From the NCBI RefSeq assembly GCF_051401765.1, contig NW_027480422.1, positions 20,664,001 to 20,728,000 of the forward strand: a stretch of DNA of 64,000 nt, given 5' to 3'. The DNA comes from Calliopsis andreniformis. Taxonomy: Eukaryota; Arthropoda; Insecta; Hymenoptera; Andrenidae. This document shows positions 12,001 through 25,400 of this stretch, one piece after another. Below the pieces are notes generated by a model. The model saw only the letters and a program-made list of their open reading frames with translations, searched no databases and was not told the origin of the DNA. Both the position numbers and the translations under genes were made by a program. The first letter of the stretch is position 1. Each line of letters opens with the position of its first letter.

Positions 12001-14034
12001 GAATAATTGCAAACAGTGTGGAAGTAATGGTCATTTCTACGTTCCGGGCAACCTAGGCTTCACTCTAGGGCGTTGCGCAACCACATCGAATAGCTACGTC
12101 CTTAGAAGTCAACGCCATAACTATAAAAAACAATATTAATACAACAGTTTTTCCATTTTATAAAATGAATAATTGCTAACAGTGTGGAGGTAATGGTCAT
12201 TTCTACTTTCCGGGCAACCTAGGCTTCACTCTCGGGCGTTTCTCCACAACATCGAATAGCTACTGCCTTAGAAGCCAACGGCTGAAGCATAAAATATAAT
12301 ATAAATACAACAGTTTTTCCATCGTATAACAGGAATAATTGCAACCAGTGTGAAAGACATGGTCTTTTCTACGTTCCGGGCAGCCTAGGCTTCACTCTAG
12401 GGCGTTGCTCCACCACATCGAATAGCTACGGCCTTAGGAGTCAACGCCAGAGGCATAAAATACATAATAAATACAACAGTTTTTCCATCGTATAACAAGA
12501 ATAACTGCAACCATTGTGAAAGTGATGGTCATATCTACATTCGGGGCAACCTAGGCTTCACTCTAGGGCGTTGCGCCACCAGATCGTATAGTTAGGGCCT
12601 AACAAGTCAACGCCAGAAGCATAAAATACCATATAAATACAACAGTTTTTCCCTTGCATAACAGGAATAATTGCAACCAGTGTGAAAGCTATGGTCATTT
12701 CTACGTTCCGGGCAACGTAGGCTTCATTCTAGGGCGTTGCTCCACCACATCGAATAGTTAGGGCCTTAGAAGTCAATGCCAGAAGCATAAAATGCCATAT
12801 AAATACAACAGTTGTTCCACTGTATGGTATGAATAATTGCAAACAGTGTGGAAGTAATGGTCATTTCTACGTTCCGGGCAACCTAGGCTTCACTCTAGGG
12901 CGTTGCGCAACCACATCGAATAGCTACGGCCCTAGAAGACAACGCCATGACTATAAAATACAATATAAATAGAACAGTCTTTCCATCGTATAAAACGAAT
13001 AATTGCAACCAGTCTGATAGTTAGGGTCATTTCTACGTTCCGGGCAACCTAGGCTTCACCCTAGGGCGTTGCTCCGCCATATCGAATAGTTAGGGCCTAA
13101 GAAGTCAATGCCAGAAGCATAAAATACGATATATGTACAACAGTTTTTCCATCGTATAACAGGAATAATTGCAACCAGTGGAAAGCTATGGTCATTTCTA
13201 CGTTCCGGGCAACCTAGGCTTCACTCTATGGCGTTGCTCCACCTCATCGAATAGCTGCGGCCTTAGAAGTCAACGCCAGAAGCATAAAATACAATATAAA
13301 TACAACACTTTTTCCATCGTATAACAGGAATAATTGCAACCAGTGTGAAAGTGATGGTCATTTCTACGTTCCGGGCAACCTAGGCTTCAGTCTAGGGCGT
13401 GGTTCCCCCAGATCGAATAGTTAGGGCCTAAGAAGCCTACGCCAGAAGCATAAAATACAATATAAATACCACAGTTTTTCCATCGTATAACAGGAATAAT
13501 TGCAACCAGAGTGAAGGTGATGGTCATTTCTCAGTTCCGGGCAACCTAGGCTTCACTATCGAGCGTTGCTCCACCCGATCGAATAGCTAGGACCTTAGAA
13601 GTCAACGCCAGAAGCACAAAATAAAATAAAAATACAACAGTTATTCCATCGTATAACAGGAATAATTAACACCAGTGTGAAAGTAATGGGCATTTCTAAG
13701 TTCCGTGCAACCTAGGCTTCACTCTAGGGCGTTGGTCCACCAGGCCGAATAGTTAGGGCCTTAGAAAACAACTCCAGACGCATAAAATACAATATAAATA
13801 CAACAGTCTTTCCACGGTATAAAACGAATAATTGCAACCAGTATGAAAGTTACGGTCATTTCTACGTTCCGGGCAACCTCGGCTTCACCCTAAAGCGTTG
13901 CTCCACCAGATCGAATAGTCAGGGCCTTAGGAGTCAACGCCAGCGGCATAAAATACAATACAAATACAACAGTTTTTCCATTGTATAAAATGAATAATTG
14001 CAAACAGTGAGGAAGTAATGGTCATTTCTACGTT
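9058..14034 (+). repeat. 30-monomer higher-order repeat, copy A2 (4977 bp)
   Basis: Second copy of the 4977-bp unit, joined directly to A1. The marker deletions recur at 9092 (CCACCATCG) and 13178 (CCAGTGGAAAG), both exactly 4977 bp after their A1 positions. By-eye identity to A1 is very high, about one difference per kilobase, while neighbouring monomers within the unit differ from each other at many positions. That contrast is the signature of a higher-order repeat and of recent amplification. Confidence 0.9.
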
Positions 14035-17000
14035 CCGTGCAACCTAGGCTTCACTCTAGGGCGTTGCTCCACCATCGAATAGTTAGGGCCTAAGAAGTCA
14101 ACGCCAGAAGCATTAAATACAATATAAATACTACAGTTTTTCCCTTGTATAACAGAAATAATTGCAACCAGTGTGAAAGCTATGGTCATATCTACGTTCC
14201 GGGCAACATAGGCTTCACTCTAGGGCGTTGCTCCACCACATCGAATAGTTAGGGCCTTAGAAGTCAATGCCAGAAGCATAAAATACAATATAAATACTAC
14301 AGTCTTTCCACTGTATAATATGAATAATTGCAAACAGTGTGGAAGTAATGGTCATTACTACGATCCGGGCAAGCTAGGCTTCACTCTAGGGCGTTGGTGC
14401 ACCAGATCCAATAGTTAGGGCCTAAGAAGTCAACGCCAGGAGCACCAAATACAAAATAAATACAACAGTTTTTCCATCGTATAAAACGAATAAATGCATA
14501 CTGTGTGCAAGTAATGGTCATTTCTACGATCCGGGGAACCTAGGCATCACTCTAGGGCGTTGTTGAACCAGAGCGAATAGTTAGGGCCTAAGAAGTCAAC
14601 GCCTGAAGCATAAAATACAATATAAATACAACAGTTCTTCCATTGTATAAAACGAATAATTGCAACCAGTATGAAAGTTATGGTTATTTCTACGTTCAGG
14701 GCAACCTAGGCTTCACCCTAGGGCATTGCTCCACCAGATCGAATAGTTAGGGCCTATGAAGTCAACGCCAGAAGCATAAAGTACGATATATGTACAACAG
14801 TCTTCCTATCATATAAAACGAATAATTGCAACCAGTCTGATAGTTATGGTCATTTCTACGTTCCGGGCAATCTAGGCTTCTCTCTAGGGCGTCGTTCCAC
14901 CAGAACGAATAGTTAGGGCCTAAGAAGTCTACGCCAGAAGCATAAAATACAATACAAATACAACAGCTTTTCCATCGTATAACAGGAATAATTGCAACCA
15001 GTGTGAAAGGTATGGTCATTTCTACTTTACGGGCAATCTAGGCTTCACTCTAGGGCGTTTCTCCACCACATCGATTAGCTGCGGCCTTAGAAGTCAACGC
15101 CAGAAGCATAAAACACAATATAGATAAAACAGTTTTTCAATCGTATAACAGGAATAATTGCATACAGTGTGAAAGATATGGTCATTTCTACGTTGCGGGC
15201 ATCCTAGGCTTCACTCTAGGGCATTGCTCCACCACATCGAATAGCTACGGCCTTAGAAGTCAACGCCATAACTATAAAAAACAATATAAATACAACACTT
15301 TTTCCATTGTATAAAATGAATAAATGCAAACAGTGTGGAGGTAATGGTCATTTCTACTTTCCGGGCAACCTAGGCTTCACTCTAGGGCGTTTCTCCACCA
15401 CATCGAATAGCTACGGCCTTAGAAGTCAACGTCTGAAGCATACAATATAATATAAATACAACAGTTTTTCCATCGTATAACAGGAATAATTGCAACCAGT
15501 TTGAAAGACATGGTCATTTCTACGTTCCGGGCAACCTAGGCTTCACTCTAGGGCGTTGCTCCACCACATCGTATAGCTACGGCCTTAGCATTCAACGCCA
15601 GAGGCATAAAATACAAAATAAATACAACAGTTTTGCCATCGTATAACAAGAATAATTGCAACCAGTGTGAAAGTGATGGTCATTTCTACATTCCGGGCAA
15701 CCTAGGCTTCACTCTAGGGCGTTGCTCCACCACATCGAATAGCTGCGGCCTTAGAAGTCAACGCCAGAAGCATAAAATACAATATAAATACAACACTTTT
15801 TCCATCGTATAACAGGAATAATTGCAACCAGTGTGAAAGTGATGTTCATTTCTACGTTCCGGGCAACCTCGGCTTCACCCTAAAGCGTTGCTCCACCAGA
15901 TCGAATAGTTAGGGCCTAAGAAGCCTACGCCAGAAGCATAAAATACAATATAAATACCACAGTTTTTCCATCGTATAACAGGAATAATTGCAACCAGAGT
16001 GAAGGTGATGGTCATTTCTCAGTTCCGGGCAACCTAGGCTTCACTATCGAGCGTTGCTCCACCAGATCGAATAGCTAGGACCTTAGAAGTCATCGCCAGA
16101 AGCACAAAATAAAATAAAAATACAACAGTTATTCCATCGTATAACAGGAATAATTAACACCAGTGTGAAAGTAATGGGCATTTCTAAGTTCCGTGCAACC
16201 TAGGCTTCACTCTAGGGCGTTGGTCCACCAGGCCGAATAGTTAGGGCCTTAGAAAACAACTCCAGACGCATAAAATACAATATAAATACAACAGTCTTTC
16301 CACGGTATAAAACGAATAATTGCAACCAGTATGAAAGTTACGGTCATTTCTACGTTCCGGGCAACTTCGGCTTCACCCTAAAGCGTTGCTCCACCAGATC
16401 GAATAGTCAGGGCCTTAGGAGTCAACGCCAGCGGCATAAAATACAATACAAATACAACAGTTTTTCCATCGTATAACAAGAATAATTGCAACCAGTGTGA
16501 AAGTGATGGTCATTTCTACATTCCGGGCAACCTAGGCTACACTCTTGGGCGTTGCTCCACCAGATCGAATAGGTAGGGCTTAAGAAGTCAACGCCAGAAG
16601 CATAAAATACGATATATGTACAACAGTTTTTCCATCGCATAAAATGAGTAATTGCAACCAGTGCGAATGTAACGGCCATTTCTACGTTCCGGGAATCCTA
16701 GACTTCACACTGAGACATTGCTCCACCAGATCGAATACATAGGGCCTTAGAAGTCAACGCCAGAAGCATAAAGTACATTAAAAATCCAACAGTTTGTCCA
16801 TCGTATAACAGGAATAATTGCAAACAGTGTGAAAAATATGGTCATTTCTACGTTCCGCGCAACCTAGGCTTCACTCTAGGGCGTTGCTCCACAACATCGA
16901 TTAGCTAGGGACTTAGAAGTCAACGCTAGAAGCATAAACTAAAATAAAAATACAACAGTTTTTAAATCGTATAAAACGTATAATTGCAACCAGTATGAAT

Positions 17001-19615
17001 GTTATGGTCATTACTACGTTCCGGGCAACCTAGGCTTCACTCTAGGGCGTTGTTCCTCGAGATCCAATAGCTTGGGCCTAAGAAGTCAACGCCAGGAGCA
17101 CCGAATACAAAATAAATACAACAGCTTTTCCATCGTATAAAACGAATAATTGCAACCAGTATGAAAGCTATGGTCATTTATACGTTCCGGGCAACCTAGG
17201 CTTCACTCTAGGGCGTTGCTCCACCACATCGAATAGTTAGGGCATTAGAAGTCAATGCCAGAAGCATAAAATGCCTTATAAATACAACAGTTTTTCCACT
17301 GTATGGTATGAAAAATTGCAAACAGTGTGGAAGTAATGGTCATTTCTACGTTCCGGGCAACCTAGGCTTCACTCTAGGGCGTTGCGCAACCACATCGAAT
17401 AGCTACGTCCTTAGAAGTCAACGCCATAACTATAAAAAACAATATTAATACAACAGTTTTTCCATTTTATAAAATGAATAATTGCTAACAGTGTGGAGAT
17501 AATGGTCATTTCTACTTTCCGGGCAACCTAGGCTTCACTCTCGGGCGTTTCTCCACAACATCGAATAGCTACTGCCTTAGAAGCCAACGTCTGAAGCATA
17601 AAATATAATATAAATACAACAGTTTTTCCATCGTATAACAGGAATAATTGCAACCAGTGTGAAAGACATGGTCTTTTCTACGTTCCGGGCAGCCTAGGCT
17701 TCACTCTAGGGCGTTGCTCCACCACATCGAATAGCTACGGCCTTAGGAGTCAACGCCAGAGGCATAAAATACATAATAAATACAACAGTTTTTCCATCGT
17801 ATAACAAGAATAACTGCAACCATTGTGAAAGTGATGGTCATATCTACATTCGGGGCAACCTAGGCTTCACTCTAGGGCGTTGCGCCACCAGATCGTATAG
17901 TTAGGGCCTAACAAGTCAACGCCAGAAGCATAAAATACCATATAAATACAACAGTTTTTCCCTTGCATAACAGGAATAATTGCAACCAGTGTGAAAGCTA
18001 TGGTCATTTCTACGTTCCGGGCAACGTAGGCTTCACTCTAGGGCGTTGCTCCACCACATCGAATAGTTAGGGCCTTAGAAGTCAATGCCAGAAGCATAAA
18101 ATGCCATATAAATACAACAGTTGTTCCACTGTATGGTATGAATAATTGCAAACAGTGTGGAAGTAATGGTCATTTCTACGTTCCGGGCAACCTAGGCTTC
18201 ACTCTAGGGCGTTGCGCAACCACATCGAATAGCTACGGCCCTAGAAGCCAACGCCATGACTATAAAATACAATATAAATAGAACAGTCTTTCCATCGTAT
18301 AAAACGAATAATTGCAACCAGTCTGATAGTTATGGTCATTTCTACGTTCCGGGCAACCTAGGCTTCACCCTAGGGCGTTGCTCCGCCATATCGAATAGTT
18401 AGGGCCTAAGAAGTCAATGCCAGAAGCATAAAATACGATATATGTACAACAGTTTTTCCATCGTATAACAGGAATAATTGCAACCAGTGGAAAGCTATGG
18501 TCATTTCTACGTTCCGGGCAACCTAGGCTTCACTCTAGGGCGTTGCTCCACCTCATCGAATAGCTGCGGCCTTAGAAGTCAACGCCAGAAGCATAAAATA
18601 CAATATAAATACAACACTTTTTCCATCGTATAACAGGAATAGTTGCAACCAGTGTGAAAGTGATGGTCATTTCTACGTTCCGGGCAACCTAGGCTTCTGT
18701 CTAGGGCGTGGTTCCCCCAGATCGAATAGTTAGGGCCTAAGAAGCCTACGCCAGAAGCATAAAATACAATATAAATACCACAGTTTTTCCATCGTATAAC
18801 AGGAATAATTGCAGCCAGAGTGAAGGTGATGGTCATTTCTCAGTTCCGGGCAACCTAGGCTTCACTATCGAGCGTTGCTCCACCCGATCGAATAGCTAGG
18901 ACCTTAGAAGTCAACGCCAGAAGCACAAAATAAAATAAAAATACAACAGTTATTCCATCGTATAACAGGAATAATTAACACCAATGTGAAAGTAATGGGC
19001 ATTTCTAAGTTCCGTGCAACCTAGGCTTCACTCTAGGGCGTTGGTCCAGCAGGCCGAATAGTTAGGGCCTTAGAAAACAACTCCAGACGCATAAAATACA
19101 ATATAAATACAACAGTCTTTCCACGGTATAAAACGAATAATTGCAACCAGTATGAAAGTTACGGTCATTTCTACGTTCCGGGCAACCTCGGCTTCACCCT
19201 AAAGCGTTGCTCCACCAGATCGAATAGTTAGGGCCTAAGAAGTCAACGCCAGAAGCATAAAATGCAATATAAATACAACAGTTTTTCCATCGTATAACAA
19301 GAATAATTGCAACCAGTGTGAAAGTGATGGTCATTTCTACATTCCGGGCAACCTAGGCTACACTCTAGGGCGTTGCTCCACCAGATCGAATAGGTAGGGC
19401 CTAAGAAGTCAACGCCAGAAGCATAAAATACAATATAAATACAACAGTCTTTCCCTTGTATAACAGAAATAATTGCAACCAGTGTGAAAGCTATGGTCAT
19501 TTCTATGTTCCGAGCAACGTAGGTTTCGCTCTGTGGCGTAGTTCCACCACATCGAATAGTTAGGGCCTTAGAAGTCAATGCCAGAAGCATAAAATACAAT
19601 ATAAATACAACAGTT
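13975..19615 (+). repeat. 34-monomer higher-order repeat, copy B1 (5641 bp)
   Basis: The sequence is repeated at +5641 (34 x 166 minus 3). The CCACCATCG marker at 14069 recurs at 19710. The unit is a derivative of the 30-monomer HOR: 13975-15008 matches A2 at offset 4977, 15009-16860 is diverged and two monomers longer, 16861 to about 19230 matches A2 (from 11552) at offset 5309, and two more monomers are gained near 19230-19560. The total gain of four monomers explains 34 versus 30. The 1-nt deletion marker recurs at 18487. No genes are seen. Confidence 0.85.
14035..15008 (+). repeat. Partial third copy of the 30-monomer unit (A3), overlapping B1
   Basis: The match to A2 at offset 4977 continues until about 15008 and then falls sharply. 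For example, GATATGG with CGATACGGGC near 10032 becomes GGTATGG with CTTTACGGGC near 15010. Beyond that point corresponding monomers are still recognisable but diverged. The segment also belongs to the first copy of the 5641-bp unit, so it marks the transition between the two HOR variants. Confidence 0.75.
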
Positions 19616-22496
19616 TTTCCATTGTATAAAATGAATAATTGCAAACAGTGAGGAAGTAATGGTCATTTCTACGTTCCGTGCAACCTAGGCTTCACTCTAG
19701 GGCGTTGCTCCACCATCGAATAGTTAGGGCCTAAGAAGTCAACGCCAGAAGCATTAAATACAATATAAATACTACAGTTTTTCCCTTGTATAACAGAAAT
19801 AATTGCAACCAGTGTGAAAGCTATGGTCATATCTACGTTCCGGGCAACATAGGCTTCACTCTAGGGCGTTGCTCCACCACATCGAATAGTTAGGGCCTTA
19901 GAAGACAATGCCAGAAGCATAAAATACAATATAAATACTACAGTCTTTCCACTGTATAATATGAATAATTGCAAACAGTGTGGAAGTAATGGTCATTACT
20001 ACGATCCGGGCAAGCTAGGCTTCACTCTAGGGCGTTGGTGCACCAGATCCAATAGTTAGGGCCTAAGAAGTCAACGCCAGGAGCACCAAATACAAAATAA
20101 ATACAACAGTTTTTCCATCGTATAAAACGAATAAATGCATACTGTGTGCAAGTAATGGTCATTTCTACGATCCGGGGAACCTAGGCATCACTCTAGGGCG
20201 TTGTTGAACCAGAGCGAATAGTTAGGGCCTAAGAAGTCAACGCCTGAAGCATAAAATACAATATAAATGCAACAGTTCTTCCATTGTATAAAACGAATAA
20301 TTGCAACCAGTATGAAAGTTATGGTTATTTCTACGTTCAGGGCAACCTAGGCTTCACCCTAGGGCATTGCTCCACCAGATCGAATAGTTAGGGCCTATGA
20401 AGTCAACGCCAGAAGCATAAAGTACGATATATGTACAACAGTCTTCCTATCATATAAAACGAATAATTGCAACCAGTCTGATAGTTATGGTCATTTCTAC
20501 GTTCCGGGCAATCTAGGCTTCTCTCTAGGGCGTCGTTCCACCAGAACGAATAGTTAGGGCCTAAGAAGTCTACGCCAGAAGCATAAAATACAATACAAAT
20601 ACAACAGCTTTTCCATCGTATAACAGGAATAATTGCAACCAGTGTGAAAGGTATGGTCATTTCTACTTTACGGGCAATCTAGGCTTCACTCTAGGGCGTT
20701 TCTCCACCACATCGATTAGCTGCGGCCTTAGAAGTCAACGCCAGAAGCATAAAACACAATATAGATAAAACAGTTTTTCAATCGTATAACAGGAATAATT
20801 GCATACAGTGTGAAAGATATGGTCATTTCTACGTTGCGGGCATCCTAGGCTTCACTCTAGGGCATTGCTCCACCACATCGAATAGCTACGGCCTTAGAAG
20901 TCAACGCCATAACTATAAAAAACAATATAAATACAACACTTTCTCCATTGTATAAAATGGATAAATGCAAACAGTGTGGAGGTAATGGTCATTTCTACTT
21001 TCCGGGCAACCTAGGCTTCACTCTAGGGCGTTTCTCCACCACATCGAATAGCTACGGCCTTAGAAGTCAACGTCTGAAGCATACAATATAACATAAATAC
21101 AACAGTTTTTCCATCGTATAACAGGAATAATTGCAACCAGTTTGAAAGACATGGTCATTTCTACGTTCCGGGCAACCTAGGCTTCACTCTAGGGCGTTGC
21201 TCCACCACATCGTATAGCTACGGCCTTAGCATTCAACGCCAGAGGCATAAAATACAAAATAAATACAACAGTTTTGCCATCGTATAACAAGAATAATTGC
21301 AACCAGTGTGAAAGTGATGGTCATTTCTACATTCCGGGCAACCTAGGCTTCACTCTAGGTCGTTGCTCCACCACATCGAATAGCTGCGGCCTTAGAAGTC
21401 AACGCCAGAAGCATAAAATACAATATAAATACAACACTTATTCCATCGTATAACAGGAATAATTGCAACCAGTGTGAAAGTGATGGTCATTTCTACGTTC
21501 CGGGCAACCTCGGCTTCACCCTAAAGCGTTGCTCCACCAGATCGAATAGTTAGGGCCTAAGAAGCCTACGCCAGAAGCATAAAATACAATATAAATACCA
21601 CAGTTTTTCCATCGTATAACAGGAATAATTGCAACCAGAGTGAAGGTGATGGTCATTTCTCAGTTCCGGGCAACCTAGGCTTCACTATCGAGCGTTGCTC
21701 CACCAGATCGAATAGCTAGGACCTTAGAAGTCATCGCCAGAAGCACAAAATAAAATAAAAATACAACAGTTATTCCATCGTATAACAGGAATAATTAACA
21801 CCAGTGTGAAAGTAATGGGCATTTCTAAGTTCCGTGCAACCTAGGCTTCACTCTAGGGCGTTGGTCCACCAGGCCGAATAGTTAGGGCCTTAGAAAACAA
21901 CTCCAGACGCATAAAATACAATATAAATACAACAGTCTTTCCACGGTATAAAACGAATAATTGCAACCAGTATGAAAGTTACGGTCATTTCTACGTTCCG
22001 GGCAACCTCGGCTTCACCCTAAAGCGTTGCTCCACCAGATCGAATAGTCAGGGCCTTAGGAGTCAACGCCAGCGGCATAAAATACAATACAAATACAACA
22101 GTTTTTCCATCGTATAACAAGAAAAATTGCAACCAGTGTGAAAGTGATGGTCATTTCTACATTCCGGGCAACCTAGGCTACACTCTTGGGCGTTGCTCCA
22201 CCAGATCGAATAGGTAGGGCTTAAGAAGTCAACGCCAGAAGCATAAAATACGATATATGTACAACAGTTTTTCCATCGCATAAAATGAGTAATTGCAACC
22301 AGTGCGAATGTAACGGCCATTTCTACGTTCCGGGAATCCTAGACTTCACACTGAGACATTGCTCCACCAGATCGAATACATAGGGCCTTAGAAGTCAACG
22401 CCAGAAGCATAAAGTACATTGAAAATCCAACAGTTTGTCCATCGTATAACAGGAATAATTGCAAACAGTGTGAAAAATATGGTCATTTCTACGTTG
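19616..22496 (+). repeat. 34-monomer higher-order repeat, partial copy B2
   Basis: Second copy of the 5641-bp unit, truncated after about 2.9 kb. Near 22496 the sequence departs from B1: B1 near 16855 continues with CGTTCCGCGCAACC, while here CGTTGCGGGCATCC follows. The copy is nearly identical to B1 up to that point, with single changes such as GAAAAATTGC for GAATAATTGC near 22123. The truncation inside a monomer, with continuation into another monomer type, fits an unequal exchange. Confidence 0.85.
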
Positions 22497-25400
22497 CGGG
22501 CATCCTAGGCTTCACTCTAGGGCATTGCTCCACCACATCGAATGGCTACGGCCTTAGAAGTCAACGCCATAACTATAAAAAACCACATAAATACAACAGT
22601 TTTTCCACTGTATGATATGAATAATTGCAAACAGTGTGGAAGTAATGGTCATTTCTACGTTCCGGGCAACCTAGGCTTCACTCTAGGGTGTTGGTCCACC
22701 AGATCCAATAGTTAGGGCCTAAGAAGTCAACGCCAGGAGCACCAAATATAAAATAAATACAACAGTTTTTCCATCGTATAAAACGAATAATTGCAACCAG
22801 TGTGCAAGTAATGGTCATTTCTACGATCCGGGCAACCTAGGCATCACCCTAGGGCGTTGTTCCACCAGAGCGAATAGTTAGGGCCTAAGAAGTCATCGCT
22901 GAAGCATAAAATACAATATAATTACAACAGTTTTTCCATCGTATAAAACGAATAATTGCAACCAGTATCAAAGTTATGGTCATTTCTACGTTCCTAGCAA
23001 TCTAGGCTTCACTCTAGGGCGTTGCTCAACCACATCGAATAGTTACGGCCTTAGAAGTCAACGCCAGATGCACCAAATCCAAAATTAATACAACAGTTTT
23101 TCCATCGTACAAAACGAATAATTGCAACCAGTATGAAAGTTATGGTCATTTCTACGTTCCGGGAAACCTAGGCTTCACCCTAAGGCGTTGCTCCACCTGA
23201 CCGAATAGTTAGGGCCTAAGAAGTCAACGCCAGAAGCATAAAATACGATATATGTACAACAGTTTTACCATCGTATAAAATGAATAATCGCAAACAGTGT
23301 GAAGGTAATGGTCACTTCTACGTTCCGGGCAACCTAGGCTTCACACTAGGGCGTTGTTCCACCAGAGCGAATAGTTAGGGCCTAAGAAGTCAACGCCTGA
23401 AGCATAAAATACAAAATAAATACAACAGTTTTTCCATCGTATAAATAGAATAATTGCAACCAGTGTGAAAAATATGGTCATTTCTACGTTGCGGGCATCC
23501 TAGGCTTCACTCTAGGGCGTTGCACCACCAGATCGAATAGTTAGGGTCTTAGAAGTCAACGCCCGAAGCATAAAATACAAAATAAATAGAACAGTTTTTC
23601 CATTGTATAAAACGAATAATTGAAACCAGTGTGAAAGGTATGGTTATTTCTACGTTCCGCGCAACCTAGGCTTCACCCCTGGGTGTTGCTCCACCAGATC
23701 CAATAGTTAGGACCTAAGAAATCAGCGTCAGAATCATAAAATACAAAATAGATACACCAGCTTTTCCATCGTATATAATGTATATTTGCAAACAGTGTGT
23801 AGGCAATGGCCATTTCTACGTTCCGGGCAACCTAGGCTTCACCCTAGGGCGTTGCTCCACCACATCGAATAGCTGCGGCCTTAGAAGTCAACGCCAGAAG
23901 CATAAAATACAATATAAATACAACAGTTATTCCATCGTATAACAGGAATAATTACCACCAGTGTGAAAGTAATGGGCATTTCTACGTTACGTGCAACCTA
24001 GGCTTCACTCTAGGGCCATGCTCCACCAGATCGAATAGTTAGGGCCTAAGAAGTCAACGCCAGAAGCATAAAATACAATATAAATACAACAGTTTTTCCC
24101 TTGTATAACAGGAATAATTGCAACCAGTGTGAAAGGTATGGTCATTTCTACGTTCCGCGCAAACTGGGCTTCACTCTAGGGCGTTGCTCCACCACAGCGA
24201 ATAGGTAGGGCCTTAGACGTCAATGCCAGAATCATAAAATGCCATATAAATACAACAGTTGTTCCACTGTATAATACGTATAATTGCAAACAGTGTGGAA
24301 GTAATGGTCATTTCTACGTTCCGGGCAACCTAGGCTTCACTCTAGGGCGTTGCTCAACCACATCGAATAGCTACGGCCCTAGAAGACAACGCCATAACTA
24401 TAAAATACAATATAAATACAACAGTCTATACATCGTATAAAACGAATAATTGCAACCAGTCTGATAGTTATGGTCATTTCTACGTTCCGGGTAACCTAGA
24501 CTACACCCTAGGGCGTTTCTCCACCAGATCGAATAGTTAGGGCCTAAGAAGTCAATGCCAGAAGCCTTAAATACAAAATAAATACAACAGTTTTTCCATC
24601 GTATAAAACGAATAATTGCATCCAGTGTGCAAGTAATGGTCATTTCTACGATCCGGGCAACCTAGGCATCACCCTAGGGCGTTGTTCCACCAGAGCGAAA
24701 AGCTAGGGCCTAAGAAGTCAACGCTGAAGCATAAAATACAATATAAATACAACAGTTTTTCCATCGTATAAAACGAATAATTGCAACCAGTGTGCAAGTA
24801 ATGGTCATTTCTACGTTCCGGGCTATCTAGGCTTCACTCTAGGGCGTTGTTCCACCAGAGCGAATAGTTAGGGCCTAAGAAGTCAACGCCAGAAGCATAA
24901 AATACGATATATGTACAACAGTTTTACCATCGTATAAAATGAATAATCGCAAACAGTGTGAAGGTAATGGTCACTTCTACGTTCCGGGCAACCTAGGCTT
25001 CACACTAGGACGTTGTTCCACCAGAGCGAATAGTTAGGGCCTAGGAAGTCAACGCCTGAAGCATAAAATACAAAATAAATACAACAGTTTTTCCATCGTA
25101 TAACAAGAATAATTGCAACCAGTGTGAAAGATATGGTCATTTCTACGTTGCGGGCATCCTAGGCTTCACTCTAGGGCGTTGCACCTCCAGATCGAATAGT
25201 TAGGGCCTTAGAAGTCAACGCCCGAAGCATAAAATACAAAATAAATAGAACAGTCTTTCCATTGTATAAAACGAATAATTGAAACCAGTGTGAAAGTTAT
25301 GGTCATTTCTACGTTCCGTGCCACCTAGGCTTCACTCTAGTGCGTTGCTCCACCAGATCGAATAGTTAGGGCCTAAGAAGTCAACGCCAGAAGCATAAAA

